Of a stretch of 64,000 nucleotides of DNA, positions 17,308-26,669 are shown piece by piece. Source of the stretch: Commensalibacter communis (lineage in GTDB: Bacteria > Pseudomonadota > Alphaproteobacteria > Acetobacterales > Acetobacteraceae); NCBI RefSeq assembly GCF_947179015.1, contig NZ_CAMXCM010000003.1, positions 1 through 64,000 on the forward strand, in the 5' to 3' direction. Each line of letters starts with the position of its first letter. Positions within the stretch are counted from its first letter, which is position 1. Made by a program: the position numbers and the translations under genes. The notes under the pieces were generated by a model. That model was given only the letters and a program-made list of their open reading frames with translations, ran no database searches and was not told where the DNA came from.

Positions 17308-19845
17308 GTGAGCTCTATGAACGATCAAGATAATACAAGCGGTTATGCTTTGAAGCAATTAAATATTGGGAATTCTTGGTATGGAAGAGGAGATTTAGAA
17401 CAAGCTTGTATATATTGGCAAAATGTTCATAGAGAAGACAGTATAGAAGCATATGCGAATGCAAGATTAAATCTGGGGATTGCGTTTCTTGAAATGGGAG
17501 ACACACAGAGTGCTGAAGTTTATTTAAATCAAGTTCTAGAACAAGATGGCTTAAAGTTTTATATGGCTGCCCAAGTTACTCTCGGTCCACTATTTTCAGA
17601 GAAAGGGGATATAAAGCAAGCTTGTAAGTATTGGCAGAATGTGCCTCGAGAAGATAGTGTAGAAGCATATGCTACGGCTCGATTAAATCTGGGGATTGTT
17701 TCTCTTGAAAAAGGAGACATGCAGAATGCTGAAGTTTATTTAAATCAAGTTCTTAAAGAAGATGATGTAAAAATTTATGCAGATGCACAAGTTGCTTTAG
17801 GTAAGCTATTTGATGATAAAGAAGATGTAGGGCAAGCACGTATTTATTGGGGCAATGTTAATCCAGAGGATAATAAAGAAGCATATGTTAGAGCTCAATA
17901 TAATTTAGGAAATTCGTTTTTAAAAGAGAACAATATAAAACAAGCGCGTGTTTATTGGAACAACATTGAACGTATTGATAAACGTATCTATGCCCAAGCG
18001 CAATTTAATCTAGCGAATTCTTACAGTGGAGAAAATGATCTAGAACAAGCTAGTCTTTATTTGAAAAGGATTAACCCTGAAGATGACGCGAAAATATATA
18101 CTAAAGCTCAATATAATTTAGGTAGTTTTTATTCTATAGAAGGAAATTTAGAACAGGCTTGTGTTCATTGGAAAAACGTCTTTAAAAAGGGAAATGCAAC
18201 TGCTTATGCTTATGCACAATATAACTTAGGTAGTTTTTATTCTCGAAATGGGGATATGCAAAAAGCACGTGAATATTGGAATAATGTTTGTTTGGAAGAT
18301 GATAAAAAAACATATATGCAAGCGCAATATGCATTAGGGTATTCTTTTTGGATTGAAAAAAAAAGAGAAAAGGTAATTGAGTATTTTCAGAAAATTGGTC
18401 CTGAAGTTGATAAGAAAATATATGCCCAAGCACAATATGGTTTAGGTCAGTTATTTTTAGATAAAGAGGATATTAAACAAGCACGTATTCATTGGAGCAA
18501 TGTTAATCGAGAAGATCATGAAGTAGTATATGCTAATGCTCAGTACGAGCTAGCTCTATCTTCGCAAGATATAAATCTTACAATTGTTTATTGGGATAAT
18601 TTTTTAGAGTGCCAGAACTTATTTCAAAGTGATACTTATATTAATGGTTTAGGTGTTTATATTAAACAAAAAATTGTTATCTGCCTGAAAAATAATCGAT
18701 TACACCTTAATAAAAAGAATATAGAAAAAATATTTATTCTATTTGATTATCTTTGTAAATATACGATAGATATTCAACAAAAGTTACATATTAATTTTAA
18801 AGATTTTAAAGATAAAGAAAATTGTTTTGCTCACTATACTAGAGTTGAGGTTGCAGAGAAAATTATCCAAAATGGTAGCTTTCACTTAGGTATTGCAAAT
18901 TATATGAATGATCCAACCGAAGGGAAAATTCTTCTTAATGAATGGAAAATACCGCTTGATTACAATGACAATAGCATGGCTTTTTTAACCAGTTTTACTT
19001 TTAACGAAAATTCATTAAATCAATTTAGATTATATGGGAAACAAGATGGAAAAGATGGTTCTGGGCTTTGCTTAGTGATGAATCATCAGTTTTTTGATTC
19101 TGCTTTTGATCCACAGAGGAGTTCTTTTAGTAATATGAGCTTACTAGCCGATAGTGCATCCTCAACGGCTAATAATTTTATCACAAAGGAAAAAGAAAAT
19201 AATGCATTGTCAAATAATGACCTTAAAAAGCAAAGCACTCGTAAAAAATTACAACTATTTCGTTGTATTTATATGAATCCAGAAACAGATTACATTAGTA
19301 TAGCGCATCGTAGTGAACTCTCATTTTATTTTGATGATACAATCAAAAAACCTGACACAATTTGGAACGAGTATATTCAAACAATCAACCAGATAACAAC
19401 TGATATTAAAGAATTGTTTGTTCAAATAAAAGATAAGGTTGAACAAATTAAGAACGTAATGGAAGAAGAGAAAATTTCTAATCCAGATGAAATTTACAAA
19501 GCAATAGCGACAGTTTTACTTCCTATCATTTATTTAACCAAACATGCTGCTTTTGAAGAGGAGGCTGAATGTCGTATTTTATATGTGACATCTATTTTGG
19601 ACGATGTCATAAAAAAGGGTGGAGATAGAGTTTACGTTGAATATGGAACAAATCTTGCCGATCAATATTCACAAGATGGGCAATCTCAAAACTATTTAGA
19701 GAGAATATATCTAGGTCCAAAAGCAGATCCAAGAGCTGAATTGAATCTAAAGAAATGCTGGATTGATAAAATGCGAGAAAAAGGAATGGCGAATAATGAT
19801 ATTAAAATTCCAACTATTAAGAAATCAGATATGCCCTTAGCATAG
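17308..19845 (+). CDS. TPR-repeat protein with C-terminal DUF2971-like domain
   Basis: 845 residues and no signal peptide. Residues about 8-415 form roughly ten TPR/Sel1-like helical repeats of about 37 residues, with consensus near AQYNLGNSF plus QARVYWNNV. Residues about 500-800 resemble DUF2971: FAHYTRVEVAEKIIQNGSF, NYMNDPTEGK, then AFLTSFTF, LFRCIYMNP and FEEEAECRILYVTSI. DUF2971 proteins are of unknown function and are often accessory genes. The start is GTG at 17308, five bases after AAGGA; the ATG at 17317 is the alternative. The repeats could bind a partner that the C-terminal domain acts on. Confidence 0.7.
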   Translation: MSSMNDQDNTSGYALKQLNIGNSWYGRGDLEQACIYWQNVHREDSIEAYANARLNLGIAFLEMGDTQSAEVYLNQVLEQDGLKFYMAAQVTLGPLFSEKGDIKQACKYWQNVPREDSVEAYATARLNLGIVSLEKGDMQNAEVYLNQVLKEDDVKIYADAQVALGKLFDDKEDVGQARIYWGNVNPEDNKEAYVRAQYNLGNSFLKENNIKQARVYWNNIERIDKRIYAQAQFNLANSYSGENDLEQASLYLKRINPEDDAKIYTKAQYNLGSFYSIEGNLEQACVHWKNVFKKGNATAYAYAQYNLGSFYSRNGDMQKAREYWNNVCLEDDKKTYMQAQYALGYSFWIEKKREKVIEYFQKIGPEVDKKIYAQAQYGLGQLFLDKEDIKQARIHWSNVNREDHEVVYANAQYELALSSQDINLTIVYWDNFLECQNLFQSDTYINGLGVYIKQKIVICLKNNRLHLNKKNIEKIFILFDYLCKYTIDIQQKLHINFKDFKDKENCFAHYTRVEVAEKIIQNGSFHLGIANYMNDPTEGKILLNEWKIPLDYNDNSMAFLTSFTFNENSLNQFRLYGKQDGKDGSGLCLVMNHQFFDSAFDPQRSSFSNMSLLADSASSTANNFITKEKENNALSNNDLKKQSTRKKLQLFRCIYMNPETDYISIAHRSELSFYFDDTIKKPDTIWNEYIQTINQITTDIKELFVQIKDKVEQIKNVMEEEKISNPDEIYKAIATVLLPIIYLTKHAAFEEEAECRILYVTSILDDVIKKGGDRVYVEYGTNLADQYSQDGQSQNYLERIYLGPKADPRAELNLKKCWIDKMREKGMANNDIKIPTIKKSDMPLA

Positions 19846-19863
19846 GATTCGATTATATCATCC

Positions 19864-21258
19864 TTAAAACTGTGAGAAATTAAACCGAATTTCCCCAGCT
19901 TTTCCACCGAATTCTTCACCTTTGGCGATGGTGATTTTTTGAGTTAACCAGCTTTGCAAAATCTTTGGTATTTTTTTAAGTTTATCCTCATGAAACTTTG
20001 CATAACAATATAATCCGCCTTGCGGTGGGGTAAAGGATAGATCATTATGATGATTGGTTTGCAACCACTCACATAATAGCTTTGCTTTTAAAGCAAGTTG
20101 TTGTTGTAAATGGCTACAATGTTGATCCTGTTGATGTCGTAAATAATGCTCGGCTAACAATTGAGGCAAAACACTTAATCCACCATCAATTTGCTGGCGA
20201 ATATGTGCCAGTTGAGCAATAATGGATTTCGGGGCAATGACCCAACCTGCACGAATATTCTTGCCCATATATTTTGACAAAGACCCCATATAAATAACCT
20301 GTTGATGCGTGTCAAAAGCCTTGATAGGCGTGATATTCACATTCGATGAAAAAGACAACATGCTACACGCATCATCTTCGATTAGTGGGATCTGATAGTG
20401 ATGACAATATTCTAGTATTTGTTGCTTCCGTTTTTGATCCATACAAGACCCCGTGGGATTTTGGAACAAAGGATTTAAAAACACCATTTTAATTGGATGT
20501 TTTTGAACCAACGCTTTTAAGCCTTGTAAAGTTACGCCATTTTCATCCATAGGCAACGCACAAATTCGCAACCCAGCAGCTTGAAAGATTGGTAGGCGAT
20601 AAAAAGAAGAGGGAGCCTCTACACCAATGCGATCTCCAGGCTTTAATAGGGTTTGAGAGATCAAAAATAATGCTTGTTGTGTGCCAGTAGTGATTAATAT
20701 TTCAGATAAATCAACTTTTAATCCCAATCGTTTGTGCATATGGTTTTGCACTGCTTGACGAAAAGAATAAAGCCCAAGCTGCGCTGTCTCATCATCTTGT
20801 TCCAACGACAAAAGGTCTTTGATGGGTAAATTTGTTAAGTTCAAATCAGGCAGTAAATTTGGTGAAAGATCCCCCGTTGCCATATCTTGGATTGATTTTT
20901 GTTGTTCGATGCATTCTTTGCGCAAATGTTGAACTTGTAAAACATAATCATCTTTGGGAAATTGTGTATAAGCCGACTTTAAAGGTTGCCAATTCATTAA
21001 AGGATGTGTTTGTAAACCCCATTTATCTGGATTAACAAAAGAGCCACTTCCAATCTTACGAATAATCACGCCTCGATCGGTTAATTCATTCAAGGCATGA
21101 ATGATCGTTGAACGATTAACTTGTAATAACACACTCATTTTTCGTTCAGAAGGCAATTGTTCCCCTGGCGATAATTGCCCATTTACAATCGCTTGTTCGA
21201 TTAAATCAATGACTTGTTTATATAAGGGGTGGGTGGAAGATACAGGAAGATGCCACAT
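19864..21258 (-). CDS. MocR-type GntR regulator with aminotransferase domain
   Basis: 464 residues. The N-terminal GntR winged helix (residues about 10-75) includes GQLSPGEQLPSERKMSVLLQ and VNRSTIIHALNELTDRG. The remainder is a fold-type I aminotransferase domain with NPLFQNPTG near residue 265, IEDDACSML near 300 and the PLP lysine in MGSLSKYMGKN near 330. Such MocR proteins sense PLP or an amino-acid derivative; known relatives include PdxR and GabR. No pdx or gab gene is adjacent (pdxST is about 4 kb away), so the target is open. Confidence 0.85.
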   Translation of the reverse strand: MWHLPVSSTHPLYKQVIDLIEQAIVNGQLSPGEQLPSERKMSVLLQVNRSTIIHALNELTDRGVIIRKIGSGSFVNPDKWGLQTHPLMNWQPLKSAYTQFPKDDYVLQVQHLRKECIEQQKSIQDMATGDLSPNLLPDLNLTNLPIKDLLSLEQDDETAQLGLYSFRQAVQNHMHKRLGLKVDLSEILITTGTQQALFLISQTLLKPGDRIGVEAPSSFYRLPIFQAAGLRICALPMDENGVTLQGLKALVQKHPIKMVFLNPLFQNPTGSCMDQKRKQQILEYCHHYQIPLIEDDACSMLSFSSNVNITPIKAFDTHQQVIYMGSLSKYMGKNIRAGWVIAPKSIIAQLAHIRQQIDGGLSVLPQLLAEHYLRHQQDQHCSHLQQQLALKAKLLCEWLQTNHHNDLSFTPPQGGLYCYAKFHEDKLKKIPKILQSWLTQKITIAKGEEFGGKAGEIRFNFSQF

Positions 21259-21330
21259 GGTATTTGTCTATCATATAAAAATAGTATAGGTAAAATGAAT
21301 CTCTTTAATTAAAGTTATAACATTTTTCAA

Positions 21331-22230
21331 ATGACTGGAAATTTGGTGACTTATCAACCCGATAAAAGAACATCAATTATACTAAATTTTATTATTGTTG
21401 GTGCGGTTCTCTATTTCTGTGGTGACTTGATTTTCGATATGGTGCGTGACGTATTTTATCCTATAGCTTACCCTGAAGAAGCACAGTTTTACAAGACTAA
21501 CATATTGTCACCAAAAGATGAGAAAAATCTGATTTTAATAATCAATCGGGGTTCAGAAATTGTTTCTAGCCGTTTAGTTGGAAAAGAAAGTTTTTTTGAA
21601 GATATTATTCCTTTGGATAGTCGTGATGATCTAATAGTTAATCATTCAGGTGAAAAATTAGAAATTCGTTCTGTTCGTTATAAAAAAGGATCACTTAATT
21701 TAGATATATCATATGATTCATTTATTAAAGAACGAATAGGAAAAGAAAAATGGAATCATGCTCTAATTACATTTTTTGATGATGGTAAATATCCAACAAC
21801 ACATGATGGTTATAACGATCAAATTGGTTACAATACGGTAAAAATTTTATGGAATAAGAAAATATATGAACATGCTTTGCATTTAGTATTCGTACAAAAA
21901 GAGGATATTCAATATCAATATGGTAAACATGGACGTGGTGGTGGTGCCGGTATTGCCAAGAAATACTATTTTACATCCTCAAAAGATCCCAAAATTCATG
22001 TTAATTTTATTACTGAGGTTATTGCTGCGGATAAAGTGAAGAGTAGTTCGGATTATCCTAAATTTTTTGCCAGTATAGAGATTTACAAAGAGGATGATGA
22101 AAAAAACCGGATTTTAGCTGATGATCGTCGAAAAAAAGAACAAGCAGAGCAACAACGTCAAGATGAAGAAAAAAGAAAACAACAAGAGCGCAAAGCAGAA
22201 GCGTTAAAGCAATTAGGTATTCAAGAGTAA
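21331..22230 (+). CDS. Unknown membrane-anchored protein with charged C-terminal helix
   Basis: 299 residues. Residues about 14-40 form one membrane helix (TSIILNFIIVGAVLYFCG), followed by a mixed region with LVNHSGEKLEIRSVRY-like beta segments. The final 45 residues are a long Lys/Glu/Gln-rich helix, probably a coiled coil (KKEQAEQQRQDEEKRKQQER). The family is not recognised. The ATG at 21331 has no clear ribosome site, so the start is uncertain. It is divergent from the MocR gene and convergent with the hydrolase gene. Confidence 0.6.
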   Translation: MTGNLVTYQPDKRTSIILNFIIVGAVLYFCGDLIFDMVRDVFYPIAYPEEAQFYKTNILSPKDEKNLILIINRGSEIVSSRLVGKESFFEDIIPLDSRDDLIVNHSGEKLEIRSVRYKKGSLNLDISYDSFIKERIGKEKWNHALITFFDDGKYPTTHDGYNDQIGYNTVKILWNKKIYEHALHLVFVQKEDIQYQYGKHGRGGGAGIAKKYYFTSSKDPKIHVNFITEVIAADKVKSSSDYPKFFASIEIYKEDDEKNRILADDRRKKEQAEQQRQDEEKRKQQERKAEALKQLGIQE

Positions 22231-22239
22231 CTTGAATTT

Positions 22240-22271
22240 ACACAACATCATATCTTCTTAAGATGCTGTGT
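22240..22271. terminator. Hairpin between convergent genes
   Basis: ACACAACATC pairs with GATGCTGTGT (one mismatch) over a 12-base loop, between the convergent genes at 22230 and 22285. It may serve both strands. Confidence 0.6.
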
Positions 22272-22284
22272 AATATTATTTATT

Positions 22285-23343
22285 CTATTTCAAATAATGA
22301 TTGAAAAAATCGGTTAATTTTTGAAAAGGAATTAACCCAACACGATCATATAAATCCACATGCCCAGCATCAGGAACGATATAAAGTTCTTTTGGTTCTG
22401 CAGCTTTTTTATAGGCATCTTCACTGAATTCTTTCGAATGAGCATGATCGCCAGTAATGAACAAAAGAGGGCGAGGGGAAATGGTTTCAATATCATTAAA
22501 TGGATAGAAATTCATAAATTTGATATTGCTGGTCAGGGTAGGGTGCGTATTAGTTGCTGGATCCTGACCTTTGGGAATAAACTCACCTCTTGGGGTTCTG
22601 TAAAAATCATAGAATTCCTTTTCAATCGGATTAGAATGCTCATTGATTTTTTCAGGCGTTCCACTGGTATATTCAGTTTTCCCGCCCTGAAACTCAACAT
22701 AACGTTGGTCAGCAGTCCGTTGTAATATTTGCTTTCTTTGCTCCAAAGTCAAAGAATGGTTTAATCCGTGACGATTAGCAGCCCCCATATCATACATGCT
22801 GACGGTTGCAATAGCTTTTAAGCGAGGATCAATTTTAGCTGCACTGATCGCAAAACTACCGCTGCCACAAATCCCTATAACGCCGATTTTATCTTTATTT
22901 ACAAAAGATTCATTACCAAGGAAATCAACGGCGGCACTGAAATCTTCGGCATAAATATCTGGGGACACAGCATTGCGTGGTGTACCAGCACTTTCCCCCC
23001 AAAAAGAAAGGTCTAAGGATAAAGTTACGAATCCTTGTTCTGCCATTTTTATCGCATATAAATTGGCACTTTGTTCTTTGACCGCACCCATTGGGTGTCC
23101 AACAATAATGGCCGGATGTTTGATGGTTTTATCAAGGTTTTTAGGTAAGAATAAATTACCAACAACATTCATATGATATTGATTTTGAAAAGTCACTTTT
23201 TGGCTAGTGACTTCATGGCTTTGATAAAAATTATTGGCTTGATTGGACATGTCTGCACCTTTGACGGATAAAAAAGGATAGAGGCACAATATGCTGAATA
23301 GACTGATAAAAAGTAAGTTTCTGAGTGAATATCGCGCCATCAT
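22285..23343 (-). CDS. Exported alpha/beta hydrolase, dienelactone-hydrolase-like
   Basis: 352 residues with an N-terminal signal (SLRNLLFISLFSILCLYPFL). The alpha/beta-hydrolase core is typical: PAIIVGHPMGAVKEQS, a nucleophile elbow GVIGICGSGSFA (about residue 160), an acidic residue in LLFITGDHAHS and a His in VPDAGHVDLYD. The G-x-C-G-S-G elbow suggests a Cys or Ser nucleophile, so family-level naming is safest. The substrate is unknown. ATG at 23343 is preferred, with AGGAT seven bases upstream; an upstream ATG at 23385 would push the signal peptide inside. Confidence 0.78.
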   Translation of the reverse strand: MMARYSLRNLLFISLFSILCLYPFLSVKGADMSNQANNFYQSHEVTSQKVTFQNQYHMNVVGNLFLPKNLDKTIKHPAIIVGHPMGAVKEQSANLYAIKMAEQGFVTLSLDLSFWGESAGTPRNAVSPDIYAEDFSAAVDFLGNESFVNKDKIGVIGICGSGSFAISAAKIDPRLKAIATVSMYDMGAANRHGLNHSLTLEQRKQILQRTADQRYVEFQGGKTEYTSGTPEKINEHSNPIEKEFYDFYRTPRGEFIPKGQDPATNTHPTLTSNIKFMNFYPFNDIETISPRPLLFITGDHAHSKEFSEDAYKKAAEPKELYIVPDAGHVDLYDRVGLIPFQKLTDFFNHYLK

Positions 23344-23385
23344 TGACGATCCTTTTGAATGGTAAAAACTAGATTCTGTTACCAT

Positions 23386-24353
23386 CCTAGAATTGAGAGT
23401 ATACTCTCAGTCAATAGGTGTCGTAGAGAATTAGGAAAAACAATAGAATTGTATATATTTTGAAATGTTTAAAATATATGCTAAAAATTTAATAAAATAT
23501 AGAGATTATTATCAGAGTTTCAGTAACAATCTATTTGTCTACAAAATTTTATCCGTATGATAACAGTCTTATGAATCCTGTTCTGCTGGCTTCATGGTGA
23601 TTTGTACCAGTGTTTATAATGATTAATTAGCACATGTGAAGACAATGTTTCGTTCGATTATGAAACAATAGTTCAGTTTTGCAATGATATAAATAAACCA
23701 AATTGTATTCGAGAGTAGGAGGTGGCAAAGACATGTCACTAGAAGCCATAGTAAACTCAAGCAGAAAAACTGATAGTCTCAGCTTTTCCTAACACTAAGT
23801 TGATAATATCTAAAATATAAGAAATTCTTGAATGTTATTAGGCTAATAATAATTTCATAGCATTTTAATAATAATTTTATATCAAAATAGCTTACATAAC
23901 ATTTATTCATTTTAAAATATGTTTTGGTAAGTGATTAATATTATATTATTTACTCATTAAAATATATTTCTTTAATTGTTCATTTTAATTTTTATAAATA
24001 GAGTCCTGAATATTTCATTGTGACTGAGTAAGTTCATTTATTGATTTAGATCGACTATAAAATGACTTATAGCATTGGTAAAATTCAGTTTAAATTAAAT
24101 CATCAAAACAATATGTAAATTAATGATTTTTCGCATATTTTTTTATATAAATATGAAGTTATAAACATTTATATAACAAGTGGTATTTGCAGAAAAAAAT
24201 AGATTTTTTAGTAATTATCTATATTAAGGTGAATATACTCAATAATCATAAGATTTTGATGATACTTTAAAAGTGTTCCAAATAGAATATTCAAAAAAAA
24301 ATAGTTTTTGGGATATAGAGGATTAGCTATATTTTCTAGGTAGGAATAATTTT
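23386..24353. other. Long AT-rich region without genes
   Basis: About 970 bases of very AT-rich sequence. I see no RNA gene, integrase or IS end. The one item of note is a 19-codon frame at 23733-23792 (MSLEAIVNSSRKTDSLSFS) directly after a strong AGGAGGTGG sequence, possibly a leader peptide or a gene remnant. No hairpin supports it. Confidence 0.55.
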
Positions 24354-25028
24354 ATGGCATTTTTAAAAAGATTAACGGCTTCAGAAAAAAAGATAATCAC
24401 ATCCGATTGGAAGAGTGTGTTAAAGAATTATCAAAATTACAAAACATTACATCTTATTAAAAGAAACGGTCCTATTTTAATAGGGGTTTATTTACAACCA
24501 GTTTATGCTGGAGAACATTATGTTCCTGTTTTTCATACACATTCTTTGATGACTGTTGCTCCTACTATTGGGCTTAGTTCTCTTATTTGTTTAAAAGGGA
24601 AAAAAGGAGCCAATGAGTCAATAAGTGTTTTAAGACACGCCTCTGAATTTGAAAAGCTTGTTTCAGCGTTTAAGAAACAAGTGCCGTTGGCTTTTGTAAG
24701 AGAACTTTATTGCCAAGCATTAGACCAATATTATCAACATTTTATTACTATAGATAAAGGGTATTCAATTCATGTAATGACAGAAAATATATTGCTCTTA
24801 TTTTGGTGTCAATATGATAGGCAGGCTATTGAGCAGAGAATTAATAAATATAAATCTATTATTCAACAATGGCCTGATGCTGCAAAAATTCGTTTTTCTA
24901 GCGAACAGGGATGGGAAAAATCTATACATTCATTAATGTCATTGGATAGGTTACAAGAAACCGTTCAAAAAGAGTTGTTAAAGTTTAAACTAGATCAGAT
25001 TGAAGATAACGGGTTGATTATTGATTAA
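24354..25028 (+). CDS. Unknown cytosolic protein
   Basis: 224 residues, with AGGAA 9 bases before the ATG. There is no signal peptide or membrane helix. The central part has a beta-type hydrophobic block ([36 protein letters not shown]), and the C-terminal half is helical and charged. I do not recognise the family. It ends 103 bases before pdxS and points the same way, so co-transcription is possible but no functional link is visible. Confidence 0.65.
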   Translation: MAFLKRLTASEKKIITSDWKSVLKNYQNYKTLHLIKRNGPILIGVYLQPVYAGEHYVPVFHTHSLMTVAPTIGLSSLICLKGKKGANESISVLRHASEFEKLVSAFKKQVPLAFVRELYCQALDQYYQHFITIDKGYSIHVMTENILLLFWCQYDRQAIEQRINKYKSIIQQWPDAAKIRFSSEQGWEKSIHSLMSLDRLQETVQKELLKFKLDQIEDNGLIID

Positions 25029-25131
25029 TGTAAATACACCAAATTGGATGGGTAAAAAACAATCCAATTGGTTGTTGTCATTTCTCTCTTTTTTCTGCAT
25101 GATAGGGTCAATTCTATTATTGGAGAGAAAA

Positions 25132-26019
25132 ATGAATAAAAAGATTGGTTCTGATACCGTAAAACGCGGCATGGCTCAAATGCAAAAAGGCGGCGTGATT
25201 ATGGATGTTGTGAATGCTGAACAAGCAAAAATTGCTGAAGCAGCAGGCGCAGTTGCGGTTATGGCATTGGAACGTGTTCCTTCTGATATTCGTGCTGCCG
25301 GTGGAGTGGCTCGTATGGCTGATCCAACTATTGTTGAACAAGTCATGAAAGCAGTAACCATTCCTGTGATGGCAAAGGCTCGTATTGGTCATATTGCCGA
25401 AGCACGTATTTTAGAAGCAATGGGCGTTGATTATATTGACGAAAGTGAAGTCTTAACCCCAGCAGATGATGAATTTCATTTATTAAAAAGCCAATATACA
25501 GTGCCATTTGTTTGTGGTTGTCGTGATCTTGGCGAAGCACTCCGTCGTATTGGTGAAGGTGCTTCTATGCTTCGTACCAAAGGTGAACCAGGCACAGGAA
25601 ATATTGTTGAAGCCGTTCGTCACATGCGTATGGTACAAGCTCAAGTCAGAGACGTTGTTGCGACCTCTGATGATGAATTAATGGTTGTTGCCAGAGATAT
25701 GGGGGCGCCTTATGAACTCTTAAAACAAATCAAAGATTTAGGTAAACTTCCAGTTGTGAATTTTGCAGCAGGTGGGATTGCAACTCCAGCAGATGCAGCA
25801 TTAATGATGTCTTTGGGTGCGGATGGTGTGTTTGTTGGTTCAGGTATTTTTAAATCTAACAGCCCAGAGAAATTCGCTCGTGCAATCGTTCAAGCAACAA
25901 CGCATTTCGAAGATTATAAAATGATCGTAGAACTTTCAAAAGGTTTAGGTGAGCCTATGAGGGGAATTGAAATGAAGAACCTAAGCGGTTCAGACCGTAT
26001 GCAAGATAGAAGCCAATAA
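25132..26019 (+). CDS. pdxS: Pyridoxal 5'-phosphate synthase, synthase subunit
   Basis: 295 residues. PdxS joins ribose 5-phosphate, glyceraldehyde 3-phosphate and ammonia from PdxT to form PLP directly. The sequence is highly conserved: [17 protein letters not shown], the active-site lysine regions [10 protein letters not shown] and [11 protein letters not shown], and [16 protein letters not shown]. The true start is ATG at 25132, with GGAGAG just upstream; a 37-codon upstream extension has no support. pdxT begins two bases after the stop, so the two form an operon. Confidence 0.97.
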   Translation: MNKKIGSDTVKRGMAQMQKGGVIMDVVNAEQAKIAEAAGAVAVMALERVPSDIRAAGGVARMADPTIVEQVMKAVTIPVMAKARIGHIAEARILEAMGVDYIDESEVLTPADDEFHLLKSQYTVPFVCGCRDLGEALRRIGEGASMLRTKGEPGTGNIVEAVRHMRMVQAQVRDVVATSDDELMVVARDMGAPYELLKQIKDLGKLPVVNFAAGGIATPADAALMMSLGADGVFVGSGIFKSNSPEKFARAIVQATTHFEDYKMIVELSKGLGEPMRGIEMKNLSGSDRMQDRSQ

Positions 26020-26020
26020 A

Positions 26021-26596
26021 ATGAAAAAGAAAGTTGGAGTTTTAGCCCTGCAAGGGGCGGTCAGTGAACATATCAGTCAGATCAATCAACTGGGTGGACA
26101 AGGCATTGCCGTTAAAACTCCAGCTGATTTGGCACAGGTTCAAGGGCTAATTATTCCTGGTGGTGAATCAACAGCGATCAGTCGTTTGATCCAACAAGTC
26201 AATTTATATGAAGCAATCCAAGAATTTGCAAAAACCAATCCAGTATTTGGAACGTGCGCAGGATTAATCCTGTGTGGTTCTGGCATTACCGATGGTGGAG
26301 AGAAATTGAAACCACTAAACCTGATTGATATTGCCGTAACACGCAATGGTTTTGGTCGTCAGGTCGATAGCTTCGAGGTTGATTTAGATATCGAGAACGT
26401 TGGCAAAGCTATTCCATCTGTTTTTATTCGTGCGCCTTTTATTGACTCTGTTGGGCAAGGGGTAAAAACTTTGGCGACTTACGAGGATAAAATTGTCATG
26501 GCAGAGCAAGGCAATATTTTGGTATGCTCATTCCATCCAGAACTGACCGATAATAACCAAGTTACGGGATATTTTATGTCCAAAATTATCCCATAA
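26021..26596 (+). CDS. pdxT: Pyridoxal 5'-phosphate synthase, glutaminase subunit
   Basis: 191 residues. A class I glutamine amidotransferase that feeds ammonia to PdxS. Visible signatures are GVLALQGAVSEHI at the N terminus, IIPGGEST near residue 45, the nucleophile elbow FGTCAGLIL near 77, and the catalytic His/Glu in SFHPELT near 170. Family length is about 190. Only one base separates it from the pdxS stop. Confidence 0.97.
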   Translation: MKKKVGVLALQGAVSEHISQINQLGGQGIAVKTPADLAQVQGLIIPGGESTAISRLIQQVNLYEAIQEFAKTNPVFGTCAGLILCGSGITDGGEKLKPLNLIDIAVTRNGFGRQVDSFEVDLDIENVGKAIPSVFIRAPFIDSVGQGVKTLATYEDKIVMAEQGNILVCSFHPELTDNNQVTGYFMSKIIP

Positions 26597-26626
26597 TATT
26601 TTGTTTCACATCTAAAATGATTTAAA

Positions 26627-26654
26627 TGGTTAATAGTTGTATTACTATTAACCA
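26627..26654. terminator. Bidirectional hairpin after pdxT
   Basis: A perfect 11-bp stem (TGGTTAATAGT / ACTATTAACCA) with a 6-base loop between convergent pdxT and the glycosyltransferase gene. No long T run is present. Confidence 0.65.
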
Positions 26655-26669
26655 AATACGATAACAATT

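Noticed and set aside
25021-25131. 37-codon N-terminal extension of PdxS
   Set aside because: PdxS proteins start at the position of the ATG at 25132, which has its own GGAGAG site; the extension overlaps the upstream gene.
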